Source: Sipunculus nudus
Lineage: Eukaryota; Annelida; Sipuncula; Golfingiida; Sipunculidae
NCBI GenBank assembly: GCA_026874595.1
Contig: CM049312.1
Location: forward strand, 29,441,456-29,505,455
Length of the DNA: 64,000 nucleotides
Direction: 5' to 3'
Position 1 is the first letter of the stretch. Every line of letters starts with the position of its first letter. The notes below the pieces were generated by a model that saw only the letters and a program-made list of their open reading frames with translations, ran no database searches and was not told where the DNA came from. This document shows positions 11,516 to 25,900 of this stretch, piece after piece. The position numbers were made by a program, and so were the translations under genes.

Positions 11516-14186
11516 ATGCGAATTTGGGATTCATCCTGCTACTTGCAAACATAGAAAGGATACATAACACAAGACAGAAACTGACTGCAGACCCATACAC
11601 TGCGGCCATCTGTGAAGTGAAGAAGGAACTTCTTTTATTATTTTTCCTTTCTAGAATCTTGTGTCTGTACAGATATTGTGCAAAATTTTAAAATGGAAAT
11701 GCATTGTAGTTGGAGTCACAGACTTGGACTGACACATATACACAGACTTTACAGAAATACCCTAACCCTTGAGTGTGAGGAATACCGTACTAGTATTTTA
11801 ACACCCAGGAAGTGAATGATGGTTCTGATTAACCAGATGTGATCTGAGAGGCTGAACTGTAGAGGGGGGGGGGGTGTACGTTTGGTGATATATTTATCTT
11901 GGATCAAACTCCTGTAGTCTGCCCCTTTACCAATGTCCTCATGTTTTTCCCAAGATAATTTTTCATACAAGTGAAGTAATATAAACCTTTCTAGTCTAAA
12001 GCTTGCAGGAACGATTCCAGCGACTACTGGCTTAAAAATAATTCTTAGTCCATGCTTAGATTTTGTATGAGACAAATTATCCAAAATGTGACAAAACAAG
12101 TTACAGCTTTTCTGACTTTTTTATTGCTGGATAACTGATGATAAACAAGCCAGGCAAAGTGATGATGTCAGTCAATTGAAGGTGATGAACGACCGACCAT
12201 TGTGACGTCACTTGCCTAACAAACACCACATGCAGCCACAGATATGGAAAGTGTACCATGGAGAATTGTACTTGCGGCAGTGCCAGAAAGTTGCCATCCA
12301 TCATGAGTTCATCAGCATAAATAATGCAAAAGAGTCACAAAGTAAATACTTTTTACATGATATATAACTACATTACACAAAATCAGGGGAATATGTGCAT
12401 ATCTACTTCAGGCAAAAGGAAATTTTTTAAGAATATTCTTTGAATAATTATTACAAAAAACATGCGGACAAATGTTTTAGGGCAGACTATTGTAATTTTG
12501 CTTTACTTTCCAAGTAGAATTATTGTTGTCCAACATCTGTAAAACCTGTTATATTATCTTGCCCAGGGGAATGCATAAATGTTAACTATAAAGGGTGAGC
12601 CATATAAAGTATATCTCGAATTCGTATATATACAGTTTGTTAACATATATCAATATTTTGCCAAACATGACTCACAGTGATTGAATGTACTGGTAAAAGT
12701 TCTGTTACAAATGTAAACATCTAAATGGGTTGGTACAAGTGAAAGGCTTTACTCCATATGCTAACTGCTGCAGTGTCAACAGACAAGTGCTCAACAGTAC
12801 TTTTATATATTTTTGGTGTAAAAAAATCTAATCTGAACCCTACAATAATTTGATGATATGGACGTGGTTAACAAAAGTGTTATTCCGTTTTAAAAGACGA
12901 TACCTGTCCCCTAGCTGCCACCAAACTCTCTCCACCTGCCTGGACACTATCATTCCTTAGAGTACTTTTGTGTTGCATTCCTGCACCCTTATCAACACTC
13001 GACAGGTTTATTTCTCCAAACCTCTAATGGGGACTGTCATAAGAAACAGGTGGCATTTAGAAATTATGGGTATTTTTATTGTATGAAAATTTATAATTTC
13101 TTATTATTAAAATAATAATCACTATTTTGTGTAAACCGATCACCAGCTTGCACAAGTTTATTCATGATTTTCATAAATTCTGTGGAAGCATGCCCATAGT
13201 CCTACATATTAAAAAGTTGCAATCTCAAAATTTTTAGTTCTGTGGATTTACCATCTCTGGATAATGTCATTACAGGAGCTAAACTCTGAGCACCACAAGA
13301 AGTCTTCAAGACTGCTGAATGGGTTCTATAATCAGGCTGTCAAGCCATCCTACTTTTCCCACCTTTACTGTCCCATTATTCCTTCATTTCTTTTTAATTT
13401 TGCATTCTAATATGCGTTGTCAAACAGCTTGAATCACTATAAAATTGCCCTTCTGTTATCGTTTCCCTCTTCCTGGGAACGAACGGAGGGACGTAAATTT
13501 TGGTTTGTCAGTCGGTCTGTCGATCCAGTTTCTGTGTTATAACTTCCCAAAATATTATCCAATTTAATTCAAATTTCGGTCATGGATTGCTCTCATGCCT
13601 AACTTGGTTGGGATTGGTTTTGGTGGATCTGTCTCAAAAGATAATAATACATGATATTTTTTGTTGATTCAAATATAGTTTCACTAATCACCAACAGGTG
13701 TCGCTAGCGGGTGACAAAATACTTGAAATTTTAGCAGCAACTGCCACCTATTGAGCGTCGTTAAAACTATTTCTACTTAGCACAGACTTTCCAAACCTGA
13801 AGGCAGAAGCGGAGTCATAAATTTCTTGAATTTGCTTGTTAGAAGTAAACGTATGGATTTTGAGCACCACACTATTTTAAAACTACAGGTACAAACTGAG
13901 CATCACATAAGTTGTTTAAAATTGGGTTCTCAGTAATTAACATATCTTTTTATAATTAAGTTCATTTATCAAGAATAATGTTGTGACCTGTGCTTAGTCA
14001 TATTTTTACTTCCATTATGCTACTTTTTTTCTATATTTTCTGTCTTATTTTTCACATGTGTGCTGGACAGCCTGTATAATTCAAACAATGTTTCATTCTT
14101 CTGTTAAATCAGTAAAAAGATCAGTTTTGTTTCCAGTCAGTCTGAAGTCTGTGGTTTAAGATAAAAGCTTCTCAATTTGTGCTCCT
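11516..14186. other. ERAL1 3' UTR and convergent intergenic DNA
   Basis: I see no coding exon. The ERAL1 3' UTR must begin here, but I cannot place a poly(A) site with confidence. A G-run at 11862-11873 and a GTCAGTCGGTCTGTCGATCC stretch near 13507, which resembles other repeat starts, are the only notable local features. Confidence 0.5.
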
Positions 14187-14220
14187 CAGCTGAGCACCAT
14201 GATCCCCAGGTCTCTTGTTT
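14187..14220 (+). repeat. 3' terminus of the AGCTCAG family
   Basis: CAGCTGAGCACCATGATCCC followed by CAGGTCTCTTGTTT matches the family's 3' end (subterminal CAGCTGAGC, palindrome, CTTGTTT). The related GAGCACC-bearing sequence just upstream (13860-13900) suggests a degraded copy. Confidence 0.6.
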
Positions 14221-14620
14221 GAAAACAAATGTGTATTTTGATAAGCTTCAAAGAAGTGCACAATTATTTATTCTTAGTGGTTTTATCAAAGCAGGCATAT
14301 TCCCTACTGTCAGCTAAGTCCTTTTTCAAAATATAAATGCTTTCTTTCAATAATAGAAGACAGACCCTGAAAATGATGTGGTTTGGACAGTAAATACAAG
14401 ACCTTGATAACATACTACAGTTTTATTACCACCTCTGAGCATTGAATGAATAAATACATTATAACTTGTTACAAAATCATACATTACAAAACATGGTGAA
14501 TGAGAAAAAGTCACACACATGGAATATTGTGGATCCCTACCACAGCAAACATAAGCTAACCAAGGCTATTCCCGTCCCAGTCATTGTTTATCAGCCTTTT
14601 ACAGAGTTCCTAGACCTCGT

Positions 14621-14707
14621 GATTTTCTCATGACCTAAAACAAAATTTCAGACCTTTCCCCCATGATTTTCTCATGACCTAAAACAAAATTTCAGACCTT
14701 TCCCCCA
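14621..14707 (+). repeat. 44 bp tandem duplication
   Basis: Two copies of a 44 bp unit start GATTTTCTCATGACC at 14621 and 14665. They are essentially identical except at the last base or two. Confidence 0.85.
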
Positions 14708-14842
14708 GTGATTTTGGGCCATGACTAATTCAATTATAACCTTGAGCTTAAATGTCTTTAATTAGGGCCCCACAATCACCAGTTCCTCAAAATGGCAGCC
14801 CTAGGCTGAGATTAATTTGATCATTACTAAAGATTACTAATT

Positions 14843-15010
14843 TACCGACAGAAGGAGAGCATGGCCATGAGACAATTTTAGACAGCCTTCAAATACAATT
14901 TTTTTATGATGACTTCATTATGTCTTTTTGAAAAATTCCTGAAAAACATTTTTAGGTACTGAGTTCTACATTTCAAAATTCATGACTTTTTCAGGGCATG
15001 GGAATCCTGT
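14843..15010 (+). repeat. Dispersed repeat, partner at 57312-57435
   Basis: ACAGAAGGAGAGCATGG…ATTCATGACTTTTTCAGG…GGGAATCCTG has a diverged direct copy around 57312-57435 (ACAGAAGGAGAATATGG…ATTCATGACTTTTTGG…GGGAACCCTG). No terminal repeats were identified. Confidence 0.5.
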
Positions 15011-16919
15011 TCAACACTGATACTGTAAGCTGTTACCTTTGATCTTTCCCATTTGCATGCCATTAGAATAAATGCCTAATTACATTTACAGCATCAACAA
15101 AGTACTCCAGATGCATCTTTAAGGAAGATGCTGTCACCTTGGGAACTACTGAAACCCACGGGCTTGTAATGCTGGCAACTTGGGCTTAAAGATAAAACAA
15201 GTTCAAGAAAATTAACCAAGGTCATGTAATCATTATTGTCTGAAGCATAATGTATGATATTAAGAAACATTCTGCTATATACCAGTAATTATAATCTGTT
15301 TCTACTCAAATGACCTTTTCGAACTTTGACCCTAGATTGAACTTTACCCTATTTTGTGATCTTGTCTGCCCTTGCTATGATTAACTTATTAAACTAATGC
15401 ACTAAAGGTCCAAGAAACATAAGAAAACATGCAAGTTCCTTTCTGTTCCATTACTAAAACTACATGATGTGTTAACATCAAGAGATCACAAGAAAGTTTT
15501 AGCAAAACATCAGTTGAAAGCAGCAAACATTTGTTAATATCATTATTAATTATTATGCTTAGTTAATTAAAATAAAACTCGTCATAAATAATGTTCCCAA
15601 ATAATACTACGGGAATAGCACCGATTCTGTTCTGGAAGTTGACGGATCTAAATAAATCATAAATATTATATCAATTTCATTTATTAAGTAATTTGAATCA
15701 AAACCTAATTTAAATAATTTGCTTATAAACTAATCATTAAAGATCCCCCACTGGTATCCCAAGCTGGGTCTGTAATGAATATAATTGTGGCATGGTAAAA
15801 ATACTAGTATTACCTCGCACATTTACATCTCCACATACACTTTTTTTCAAAACATTTCCCTTTTTGCAGCAAAACTACTCCTGCAGCACACGATGGTCGT
15901 CTGTAGCAAATAACAGATATAAATGGGGTACTCTTGACATTTTAAATTATTATTTGCAGTAATACCAAAACTTCATGTCAGTGCCACCTGGTGTTCTGTT
16001 TAAGAAATATCATTTTGGTTTAAATTAATTATTTCTTTCACTTCAAAGTTCTGACTTGTTATTGATTCATATTACTTTTCTGTGGGCTTAAATACTGACA
16101 CCTGATTTGAAAACTGTATACAAGTAAATACAAAAGTTTTTTCTGAGTGAACCTTTAAGAAAATTCAAAATTTTTTTTGCAGAATTTTGGGAATCTCTAC
16201 AAGCTGGTTTCAAACAAAGACCACTAGAGGCACTGATGATTGTGGTAATACTATAAATAATCATCACCATAAATTAACAATACTCCACTTCTTTATCATC
16301 AAGTATATTACAAATGTCTGACAAAATATTTAATGAAATTCATTGTAATGATATTTAAAGAGGAGGTCAAAAGCCACCAAGCTGAAAAACACTGACAGTG
16401 CTAACTACTGCTAAAGGGTGCTGACCAACATTGAATAAATAATAAAAAAGGCCCCAACCACAAAAAAAAAAATAAACTGCTCACCAATTCCCCAGAAAAT
16501 GTGACATTTTCCCTTCACAAACAACCACAAGTCTTATGTCAGAACTCTGTGTACAATGACAAATATAATGAACTTTGCTGCTTCAGAACAAGGCAATAGA
16601 CCTTTTCAACAACACCAGTGACATCTGTTGGTAATGATTGACACTAACTCTTTGGGTACCTCTTGTTTTCATCTCAAATTATGCTAGTGAAAAATGGTGT
16701 CTCTTCCTTTAGAACGAGTTTCCTTTAAAGTCTCTGCAATGTATAGGGGCTTGATTAACTAAAAATGTAAATCAGACTCTCTGGACCTAAATACAACTGA
16801 CAACAGTTATGTGTAGTGGACATGCTCTTGTTACGTTCTACCGTAATAGGCAAAAAAAGTTGATTTCTCAGACCTGCACATATCAATTTTAATGTTCTGC
16901 AACAACTTTTTTTTCTGTA

Positions 16920-17150
16920 AAAATTTACTGATTTTGAGCTCCAGCTGCTTGGACATTATTTTCAAGAAAAAAATATTAATTTTAAAAAAATTTCTTTTGT
17001 TATGTTCAGTTTTTATAGCTGAACTATTCTAAATTATCATGATGTCCCATGATGTTATGAAACTTAAATTGAAAACGTATTATAAAAAAAAATATTTCCC
17101 TGCCTGCACCGATTTCTGAAAAGTGCCTGAGAAACGACCTATATTTTTTT
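16920..17150 (+). repeat. Dispersed repeat, partner at 29262-29510
   Basis: TTTACTGATTTTGAGCTCCA through AAAGTGCCTGAGAAACGACC has a diverged direct copy at 29262-29510 (TTTACCAATTTTGAGCTCCA … AAAGTGCCTGAGAACCAAAC). It has no coding potential. Confidence 0.6.
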
Positions 17151-17159
17151 GCCTTTTAC

Positions 17160-19888
17160 AGACTGTTGAATGAAAATGGACCACAGTTAGAGGAAGATTC
17201 AATGAGATATCATGGGCTGCTACGTAATGGTTATATACAACAGACCGAGTTCTGTTATCATGAATCAAATCGATCTGATGCACGGTCACGAAACAAAGTT
17301 TGGTGCACGGTCTCCAAACATATAGAACAACTTTATCACTCTTGTTCATATATATAAGTTTCAGTTCACCATGATAAAAATAGAGTATATATTAGATTTA
17401 GAATGTTAATATATATATGCAGGGTTTCTGTATTTCAGTGAGAAAACAAAATAGAACAGTGGAAATCACATGAAAGGCAATAAAGACATGGAGTATGGGA
17501 TGAAACATAACAGATTCCATGGCTTTTGAAACATCATTAGACGGCTGTGTCTTCGCATATCCAATGTTTTGTTAACATCTGTACCTGAAAAAATCTGTAA
17601 TTATGCACAAATTTTTGTCCTTTTTTTGTATGTACACTTGGTTTGTATGTGGTCAAGTTTTGCATATATGACTCATGAAATTGCTTTTATACTATCATAG
17701 GCTTCATGTTCAAAAAGATTCAATCTGCAATATTTGCAAACGGGTGCAAACATCAAGCTAACAACAGCAACAAGTTTAAACATGGATACATGGAGACACA
17801 GCATGTATAATATAATAATGATAATGAGAATAATACAAAATGACTGCAAAGTATTCTGAGAGGAGTTAAAGTATAATTTTCAAAATGGGATCGGATGCAT
17901 GTCAGTGAAAAGAGGCAAATCCCAGACAGAGACTGCCGTAACTGAACTTCTGCCATGAAACAAAGTAACTTAACTCACTTAATGGGCTTCATGTGTTACG
18001 CGACAGATATAAGTTTGGTCACAGTAGTTGTTTCATTAACTGGAAAAAGAGAGTGAGAAAGCACTGACACTAATAAGTAACCATCCAGTTACTGATACTG
18101 GCATCAATTGGCACTGTACAACAGGCCTTACATAGTACAATTTTATTCCATGACTTAATATGCTGCAATAAGCACCTTATATCTTTAAAACAGTTTTGTA
18201 TACAGCAAATGTTGTGACTCAATACTTCTCTATCCAATTTACTTAGACATGGAATATAAATTTTTTTAACATGACTGCACAATTCCCTACACTACCAATT
18301 ACTGCAATTTGCCACAACAGACACCGGATATGGATGTTTCACACAGTGATTCTTCTATTTTTCAAGATAATCTCAGAAAATCATTGGAAAATTTCCAGAA
18401 ATTTAGGATATCATAGATGATCACAGAGGACAAATTGTGCCATGTAAGGCCTGTCTCAGGATGGCTTCTTATGTATAGACTGAAAGAGAGACATCTGACC
18501 ACAACACCTTTAAGGAACCAAAAAGGTAACCAACTGCTCCAGGATTCTGTTTGGAATTACTCTGGTCCAAACAGGTTAATTTCTGGTGAATCCGTGCCAG
18601 GAACAATGACACACAGGTTGTGAGATGGGAACAGTCTTCCTCTCAGCCAATCGAAAAAATGATGAGTCCATTTTCAATGATGGGCATGCTTACTTTTGTG
18701 ATAACGACGTCACTGATAGTGACCTTGAAATGACCCCCACATCTGTTATCCACAGCAGCGTAATTTAGATGTGATTCAGTTTTAGTCTTGAAATTCAAAC
18801 TATGAAAACCCTCATGACCACACAAACGTAACAAACAGAATATAACCAGCACAAACACTTTGAACACATGTAGTTTGGTATGTTGTGCAAAATAGTTACA
18901 CACATTAATACAGCACTGATATTGCTGTTTATACACAACGCAATGCTCCTTTTTATCAACTTCAGTTTTACATCTTTCTTGATAAGTTTTCCTCCACATT
19001 TAATCCTAAAGCACACACGCTTCAGACAGAGAAATCCTCCATCCTTAATGTTCACCAGAAACTCAATATTTTTCTGCATCCATTATTTACAAAATAAATT
19101 TCACCTGTCCTCATTTCATTCACAAGCCACATCTGTTCATATCTTGGTGTGCTTCAGCTTGAAAAGGTGTCACCTTGCACTTGAAATGATACAATTAGTA
19201 ACTGCTCCCTGATTCTCCTGTTTGATTTATGTTCTGGTATTATTATTTAAACTTCATTATCAAGTAAATCCACCGTGGCAATGCATTCTGGGATCATGAA
19301 TCCATTTTGACAATTCTTGACATCCAACTCTATTTGCTAAGATTTTGACACTTCCAATTTCCTTTGCATTTGATGCTTCCAGATGCAGAAAGATTGTCAA
19401 CTTCACAAAATCAAATTTTTTTATGTATCTATAGGAGTTTTTTCACATGCTTCATATCCATTTTTTTCCAAATCCGCTGATGATGTAAGTAACATTCAAG
19501 GATAAATTTATCTGCATATCACTGGTGTCTTCAATCCTTATCAGATAATGCCTGCACAGGTCCTATATCTTACACTGAACCACCAATAATGAATAAATAT
19601 TGCAGTTAATGACTATCCACCTGTGGCATAAGTGCCATTTCAGTTGAATTGATATATAATAATAGCCTGATAAGATTTTCCTAATTCATAATTTTGGCTC
19701 ATTATAATTTGCTGGCAAGGGAACTTATACCCTTGGAATAATATGAGCATCTTGATAATCTTTGGCCATTGGCAGTCACATGATCTGATGCGTCTCAGTA
19801 TGAGATATCCATCGTGTTTTATGATGATGCACGAGTCTCAGTGTGAAATGGCCAACACAATATATCATAATCACAAGATCAGCCATGA
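17160..19888. other. Probable SPPL3 3' UTR and intergenic DNA
   Basis: Nothing in it reads as a conserved protein on either strand. The region directly below 19889 should be SPPL3 3' UTR. A TTTATT (AATAAA on the - strand) at about 18142 is one possible poly(A) signal, but it is unverified. Confidence 0.4.
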
Positions 19889-19957
19889 TCATACTTCCAT
19901 ATACTTAGGTGATGGACTGGCCAGGAATGGTTCATGCCACATCCTACAGAGGTCACC
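19889..19957 (-). CDS. SPPL3: SPPL3 exon 13 (C-terminus and stop)
   Basis: The acceptor is tttgttacag. It encodes [20 protein letters not shown] and then EV, followed by TGA. It matches the vertebrate GDLRRMW.EPF tail. The final exon presumably continues into a 3' UTR at lower coordinates. Confidence 0.93.
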   Translation of the reverse strand, partial: GDLCRMWHEPFLASPSPKYMEV

Positions 19958-22900
19958 CTGTAACAAATACCATAAATACATTATAAAATCAAAATTCAGG
20001 AAAATAACAGACCTGTTTTGTAGGAAACCATTTGATCAAATCAATAATTTAAAGCAAAAATTATATTTAAAAGGAGTATGAAATTTCTTTCTAACATCAT
20101 ATCTTCATCAGGAGATAAACTGTCATCTTGATTACTAAAATCTGGCACATTTTATTGGCACATCCTAAAAGAAACTTTCTTTTTTTTTAAATTCTGGGTA
20201 CAATTTTATGATGACCTTGACTGACCTTGAGGTATGCCATTGACAGGAGGGGTAGCAGTGTAAACGGGACCAAGTAGAGGAGGGCTGGCTGAGCAGTTCT
20301 GAACACTTCAGAAGATACTGTTGCTGTCAGCAAGCCTGAAAGAATACAGATTATCTGTATTGATACATTCCTCCCTCCTGTTAAACCTGAGTGGGCTTGG
20401 GAAATGTTTGTTAAAATGAAAAGACAAGAGTTACTGCCAAAAGTATACAAAAGTATTTTGGCAAACTTTGCTGTAATAAATTGTTTTTGATACTGTATAA
20501 AGAAACAGAAAATAATTTAAAAAGTATCATCACATTTAAAAGTGAAAAAAATTTCAAATGCTGACAATGAAAATTACACAGATAGCATCCTATAAAGTAT
20601 AAACAATTTCATCAATATGAGCTAAACTACATAAGGATTATATTAATAAAAACAGGACGTTTTAAGTGCCTAATCTCACACACAAAAGTAAACTGTTCAC
20701 TGTTAAACTACTGATTTAAATCATTAACTTTTTTAAAGGTGCGATTCATTGGATCTCATATTGTTTTTCCTATTAATGAAAGGATCATGTTCAAATAATA
20801 AATTGCCAAAGAAAACAATCTTACCCAGAAAATATCCTACAAGTGAACAATGAAAGTATGTTATTCTGTGATACATGGTGACAGGGGGAGGCAAGCCACT
20901 TTCTGTTGACGTTACCAGAGATCTTTTATACGCATCGTAGCGCAAAACGAAACACAGGAGGAGTCCAGGCATTACCTGAAAGAATGAAAAAATACTCTCT
21001 TAAACCAAGCTGTTTTCCATGCATGCTTCAAACATGATGTGATATGACGGTAACCTTGCAAATAACACACATATGCTATATTTTTATACAGTCTTGCTAC
21101 TCTTGTAATAAAACAAGGTGCTTATCAAGGTAAAATATGGAATTCCCATAAACTGTGTCTGCTGAAAATTGAGGTTGAGATATTTACAGGCTGTACTGTC
21201 TGTGCTTATCATCAAATAGGTACAAACAACATGAGGGGTTCGTACGCTCTAAACACATTGAGTGTCTTCCCGGGAACCTCCTATTCACACACTGTGAGAA
21301 TTGGAAGGATTGTTAAGGTTTGGCAAGCTGCCAAACATCCCGCAAAATGATGCTGAGTAAGGTAAAATTGATTAGCTCAGCATGCTCAGTTTGTAAAACA
21401 AAATCTGCTTGGCCCAGTGTGTAAACAAAGATGACTGGGACCATGCTGAGCTTGTATAACAAAATCTGATTGGCTCAGCATGTAAACAAAGATGACTATC
21501 CCCTGCAGCACAGCACGCCATGTGGCACTGCAAGTGAGGAAAATTTGCAAACAGTGGGGGATAATTAACTGACCTCAGGCCATACCAGTAAGTTAGTACT
21601 GAGACTGTCCTTAAAGATTACAACTGCATTTTGTGCATTTAAACCAGGGTGGTTTAATATTACGCATGAGGGAATTACACAGAGACAGCACCTCCTGGTG
21701 GCCAAACCTGACAACCCCAGTTTAGTGCTGTGGAGCCAATAGTTTAGCAGAGCGTAACCACTGCTTATAGAGCGTAGAGGGGTTAGGTACTTAAATAATT
21801 TGCAGCTTTATGTATTATCTATTAAAGCACTAAACTTAAACATAACATGGTACACACACTGGTCTCCTTAAGTATGTACTGCCCCATGTGTACTGGAACA
21901 AACATCAATAAAAGTACAGTGGAACAGTCTAATCAGACCACCTGTCTATTAAGACCACTTTTCTATTAGACCACCTCTTTATTAAGACCACCCTAGATTA
22001 ATCAAAAGCATTCACATTAGTTATAACTTACCTGTCTAATAGACCACCTGTATATTAAGACCACTTTTGTTCAGTCCCATAGTTGGTCTCATGACACAGG
22101 TTTTACCTTATACACTGATTATAAGTATACTTACAATGTCACCTAGTCCCAGCATGGAGAAATGACCAGAATTGTGCATGCTGAAAATTCAAAAATAGTG
22201 AAAATGTCACAGCAACATTACAATACAAAACATAATTAGCAGCGAACATAACCTGTATCAAACACAAAGTCGATATAGGCAAGAATTGCAATTCTCAATT
22301 ATATCTCATTATTTTAATTCATTGGGTCAGAAAATTAAGAAATAATATTTTTACAAATTCATAATTTTAGAAAATCAGTTTGAGAGAAATAGTTTTGTTT
22401 AATAAGTGCATTCCAATTCATCCAGGGTGATACAAACAAAGCATATTTTCTTTAATTAAATATTAAACCTGCAGATTTTCAATATAACTTTAATATTGTA
22501 AGTAGACCTACCTTGGGAAGACTAGTTTCCCAGGCAATGAGAGTTTGGGTGCATCTCTCACCAATCCACCAATGTGGAGTTTCTTCGCAAACACACCTAC
22601 CTGAAAGAGAATCAAAATGAAATTCATGACTCTGCTGAACATTGCAGAACAAAGGCCCAGAGACTGATATAGGCTTCAACTCAATTTTTAAGTTCAGGAC
22701 TCAATCTCTAATGAATCTGTCATAAAACCCAAGCTCCTTGTCATGATGTTCAGACCCCGGATTTTGTATTATGTACTCCATTATTAACTCCTATCATCAT
22801 ACCATAGGCTGACTGCCTTACAAATACATTTCACCAAACAGCACGTGGGGTGTGACATTGAGTGTCAGATAAACATACATGTATTAGCAGAAGTAGAATT

Positions 22901-25900
22901 TGCCATGGGTTCCACACTAAATATGAATTCTTGTCTCCCAAATCTCAGACAATGGTTTGCACATCCTATTTGCTAATCTGCCATTGAGAAGGATTTTTTT
23001 TCAAAACTGTACAGGTTTAAAGTGGAGCACATCACTGACCTCAAATGGATGGGACAATGTTAAACCTGTACACACTTTACCCATGAAATATTCTTAGACA
23101 TTTCCCAAATGGTCTATTTCTTCATATGAAATTTGGAAAAATGAGACCAACTTTTTATTAAATCAGGATTTGTTCATTTTGAAATTTTTATGATAACATT
23201 TTTTTTTTTATCTTAAATTCAAGTACAAATGTATTCCCATTAAAATATCAAACATGTTGTATCATGTGAAAGAATATTTTATAATGCAAATGAACAATTT
23301 CCGCTCATTTTCTTTTAATTTAGGGTTGCCTTATAACATATGTTACTTGCCCCTTGCCATCTTAATCAGCCCTGGCGACATCGTTTCCAGTGAAATCAGG
23401 TCATGTAATATGATCTTTCTTCAAAGATGGCTGTGTGTTCAAATGTTGTAACTACTATAGGTGAAAAATGTTTTTAAACACACAAAATGCAAATAATGGG
23501 GATACTTGCATGAAATTTATTACCCACGTTTAATAAACATTCATACCCTGTATGTCACATTTAATTAAAATTCATAACATCATTCATCAGAAATTACTGA
23601 GATACAAATATACATACACTGTATAATGCATGGTTATAATTAAATTTTCTCACTGTAATGTATTGTAATACTTACAGGGTTTTCCGCAGGTCGCGTTGCC
23701 ACTTTCACCATCACATTTGTACTAAATATATACGATGAGAAGAACACCTGCAAGGTAAATCAAGGTCATGTCAATGACACATCATACTGAAACACAGATC
23801 AAATCTATTCATGTATCTGATTTCTATCTAATGTAGTCTGCACTGTAAAATAGGCAAACCCTATTTAATAATAAACTGAAAAAATGTTCCCTTCTTTACA
23901 CATTATTCTTTTTTCTTTTACAGATTTTACATATCGGTGGTCATGATTATAGATATGTGGTCATGGTCTCTATTTTATTTCCAATTTTTTACATGTAAAC
24001 TAAGGCTTGGGAGCGATTGCTGCATTCGTTACCTCTGGGTTATATGGTAAACACTAGTTGACAAGTGGAGAGTAGCATTCAATACATCATGCAGTGGTGA
24101 ACTGGGGCTTGCTGGTGTAACCCCATTTGTACCACCTATCATATAAGGCAATGATAGCATACAGGGAGCAAATTATGGCCAAACAATTTAAGGGAAAATA
24201 GTTTTTTCAGTGGCAAATAAATCTGGCAGAAATGTGACATTAAAGGTTTATTTTTAATCAGTTCCTGTTATTATGACAACTCTTAGATTGTCACTGGATT
24301 TAGTATTCAGTTTATTTAGCTACCAAAAGGTTGAATGTGATATACACCACTTGACATTAAATGATGGCCATAAATCCTAGAGGTAACAAAATCAGCATTA
24401 GCATGTGGCAGAAATCAATAGTGATTAACACACAAACAAGGTGGCAGCACTAGGCATAATTATCTCAAATGCTTATTTTTTTATTATTTCAATAGCAAAT
24501 CCTAGTTTCAAGATCTGTTCTGCACATGAGGAACTTTTTTTATCAATAAGGTCAGTTCTTGGTGCCTTTCAGGCTTTTACCACCATATGGAACATGTTTT
24601 GGTTTCCCTTTACATAATCCTAAATTAATCCTTGTCAAAGAAACCTTATCATATGATTAATCAATAATTATCTGATATAAGGCAGTAAGATTCTTGGTAT
24701 CTGCCAGCAACACATGGTGTCTTTTTATTCCTATTCAGTTAATCTGATAATATATGTGTTCCATTAAACTATATATAATTAACACTCCAAGCACCCATAC
24801 ACTTCTTTGTACTATTGAAATTAATTATCTGAATTATGGTTATCCTTGGTAAACATTACTTAAAATCACTGCACAAAATCTGATTTATATAGGAAGTCTA
24901 TGGGGCAAAAGCAGCTTAGAGGATTTTCATGACTATGATCCCCACCAGTACTAAGCTCTGATACCATGACTGCATCATGAATATTTGATATATGTTAGGC
25001 TTAACGCAATAAAACTGACATGATATTAAGGCTGTTGGCCAGATTCCAAAGGGAAGAATCCATAATCTGTAGGAAATTAATGATAAAACCCTTCTATCCA
25101 GTGCAGGGGCCCTTCTTGTAATAAAATTGTTTTTTAATGTTTTTTATTTAAATGATATCAGCAAAAAAATATATTTCTAGCAACTGTCTAAATATAAAAG
25201 TGAACCAAGAGCTAAAAACATACCACTGTGAAACAGGACAGTTTTTGTTAGATGCTGCATGAAAATCTTACAGTACTTTACTATTATGTTTTATGAATCA
25301 CAGAATCCACTATTAACTAGTGTATCAACAGAATATCTAATTAAGGTATAGCCAAAATATTTTCAACTAAATGACTGTGATAATCAATTTATATACATGT
25401 TCCATCCCGATAGTGCATATTTTATTTCAAACACAGTACACAGATCTATCTAAAATCTAATAATATGTAGGAACTGACATTTTAATTTTTCATAATATTT
25501 GAAAATTGATAAAAATATATAAATTAAGTTATTCCTAGTATGCTTTAGAGCTAAAAACTTCTCAGTGAGCTCACATGAGACTAAACAACAGTATCTCCAG
25601 ATTATATGCATATTTGCCCTGTTCACTTCTCTTTAAATTCAAGAATACGAATATTCCCAGCAATATGATTTCAACATTGGAACAGAAACACTGGCATTTG
25701 TCAAATGGTGCCAGCTGTCTATAGCTACCTACTATTGGTGTGCTTGTTAAACAATTACATAAAGGACTGGTCATTTTCTTTCATTATCAATCAAATCAGT
25801 TGCATTTATGCTTAATCACTCACAAACAATTATGTATGCATATGCAAATAAGTTATATTATCAATTAAAAATGTTATCAGAGATATAAGAGACAGGACAC

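Noticed and set aside
17080-17357. Overlapping frames on both strands near 17.1-17.36 kb
   Set aside because: They have no similarity to known families. They partly overlap a dispersed repeat and are typical chance frames.
18643-19212. Three overlapping frames of 94-118 codons on both strands
   Set aside because: They are antisense to one another and lack conserved motifs. They fall in the probable SPPL3 3' UTR or intergenic DNA.
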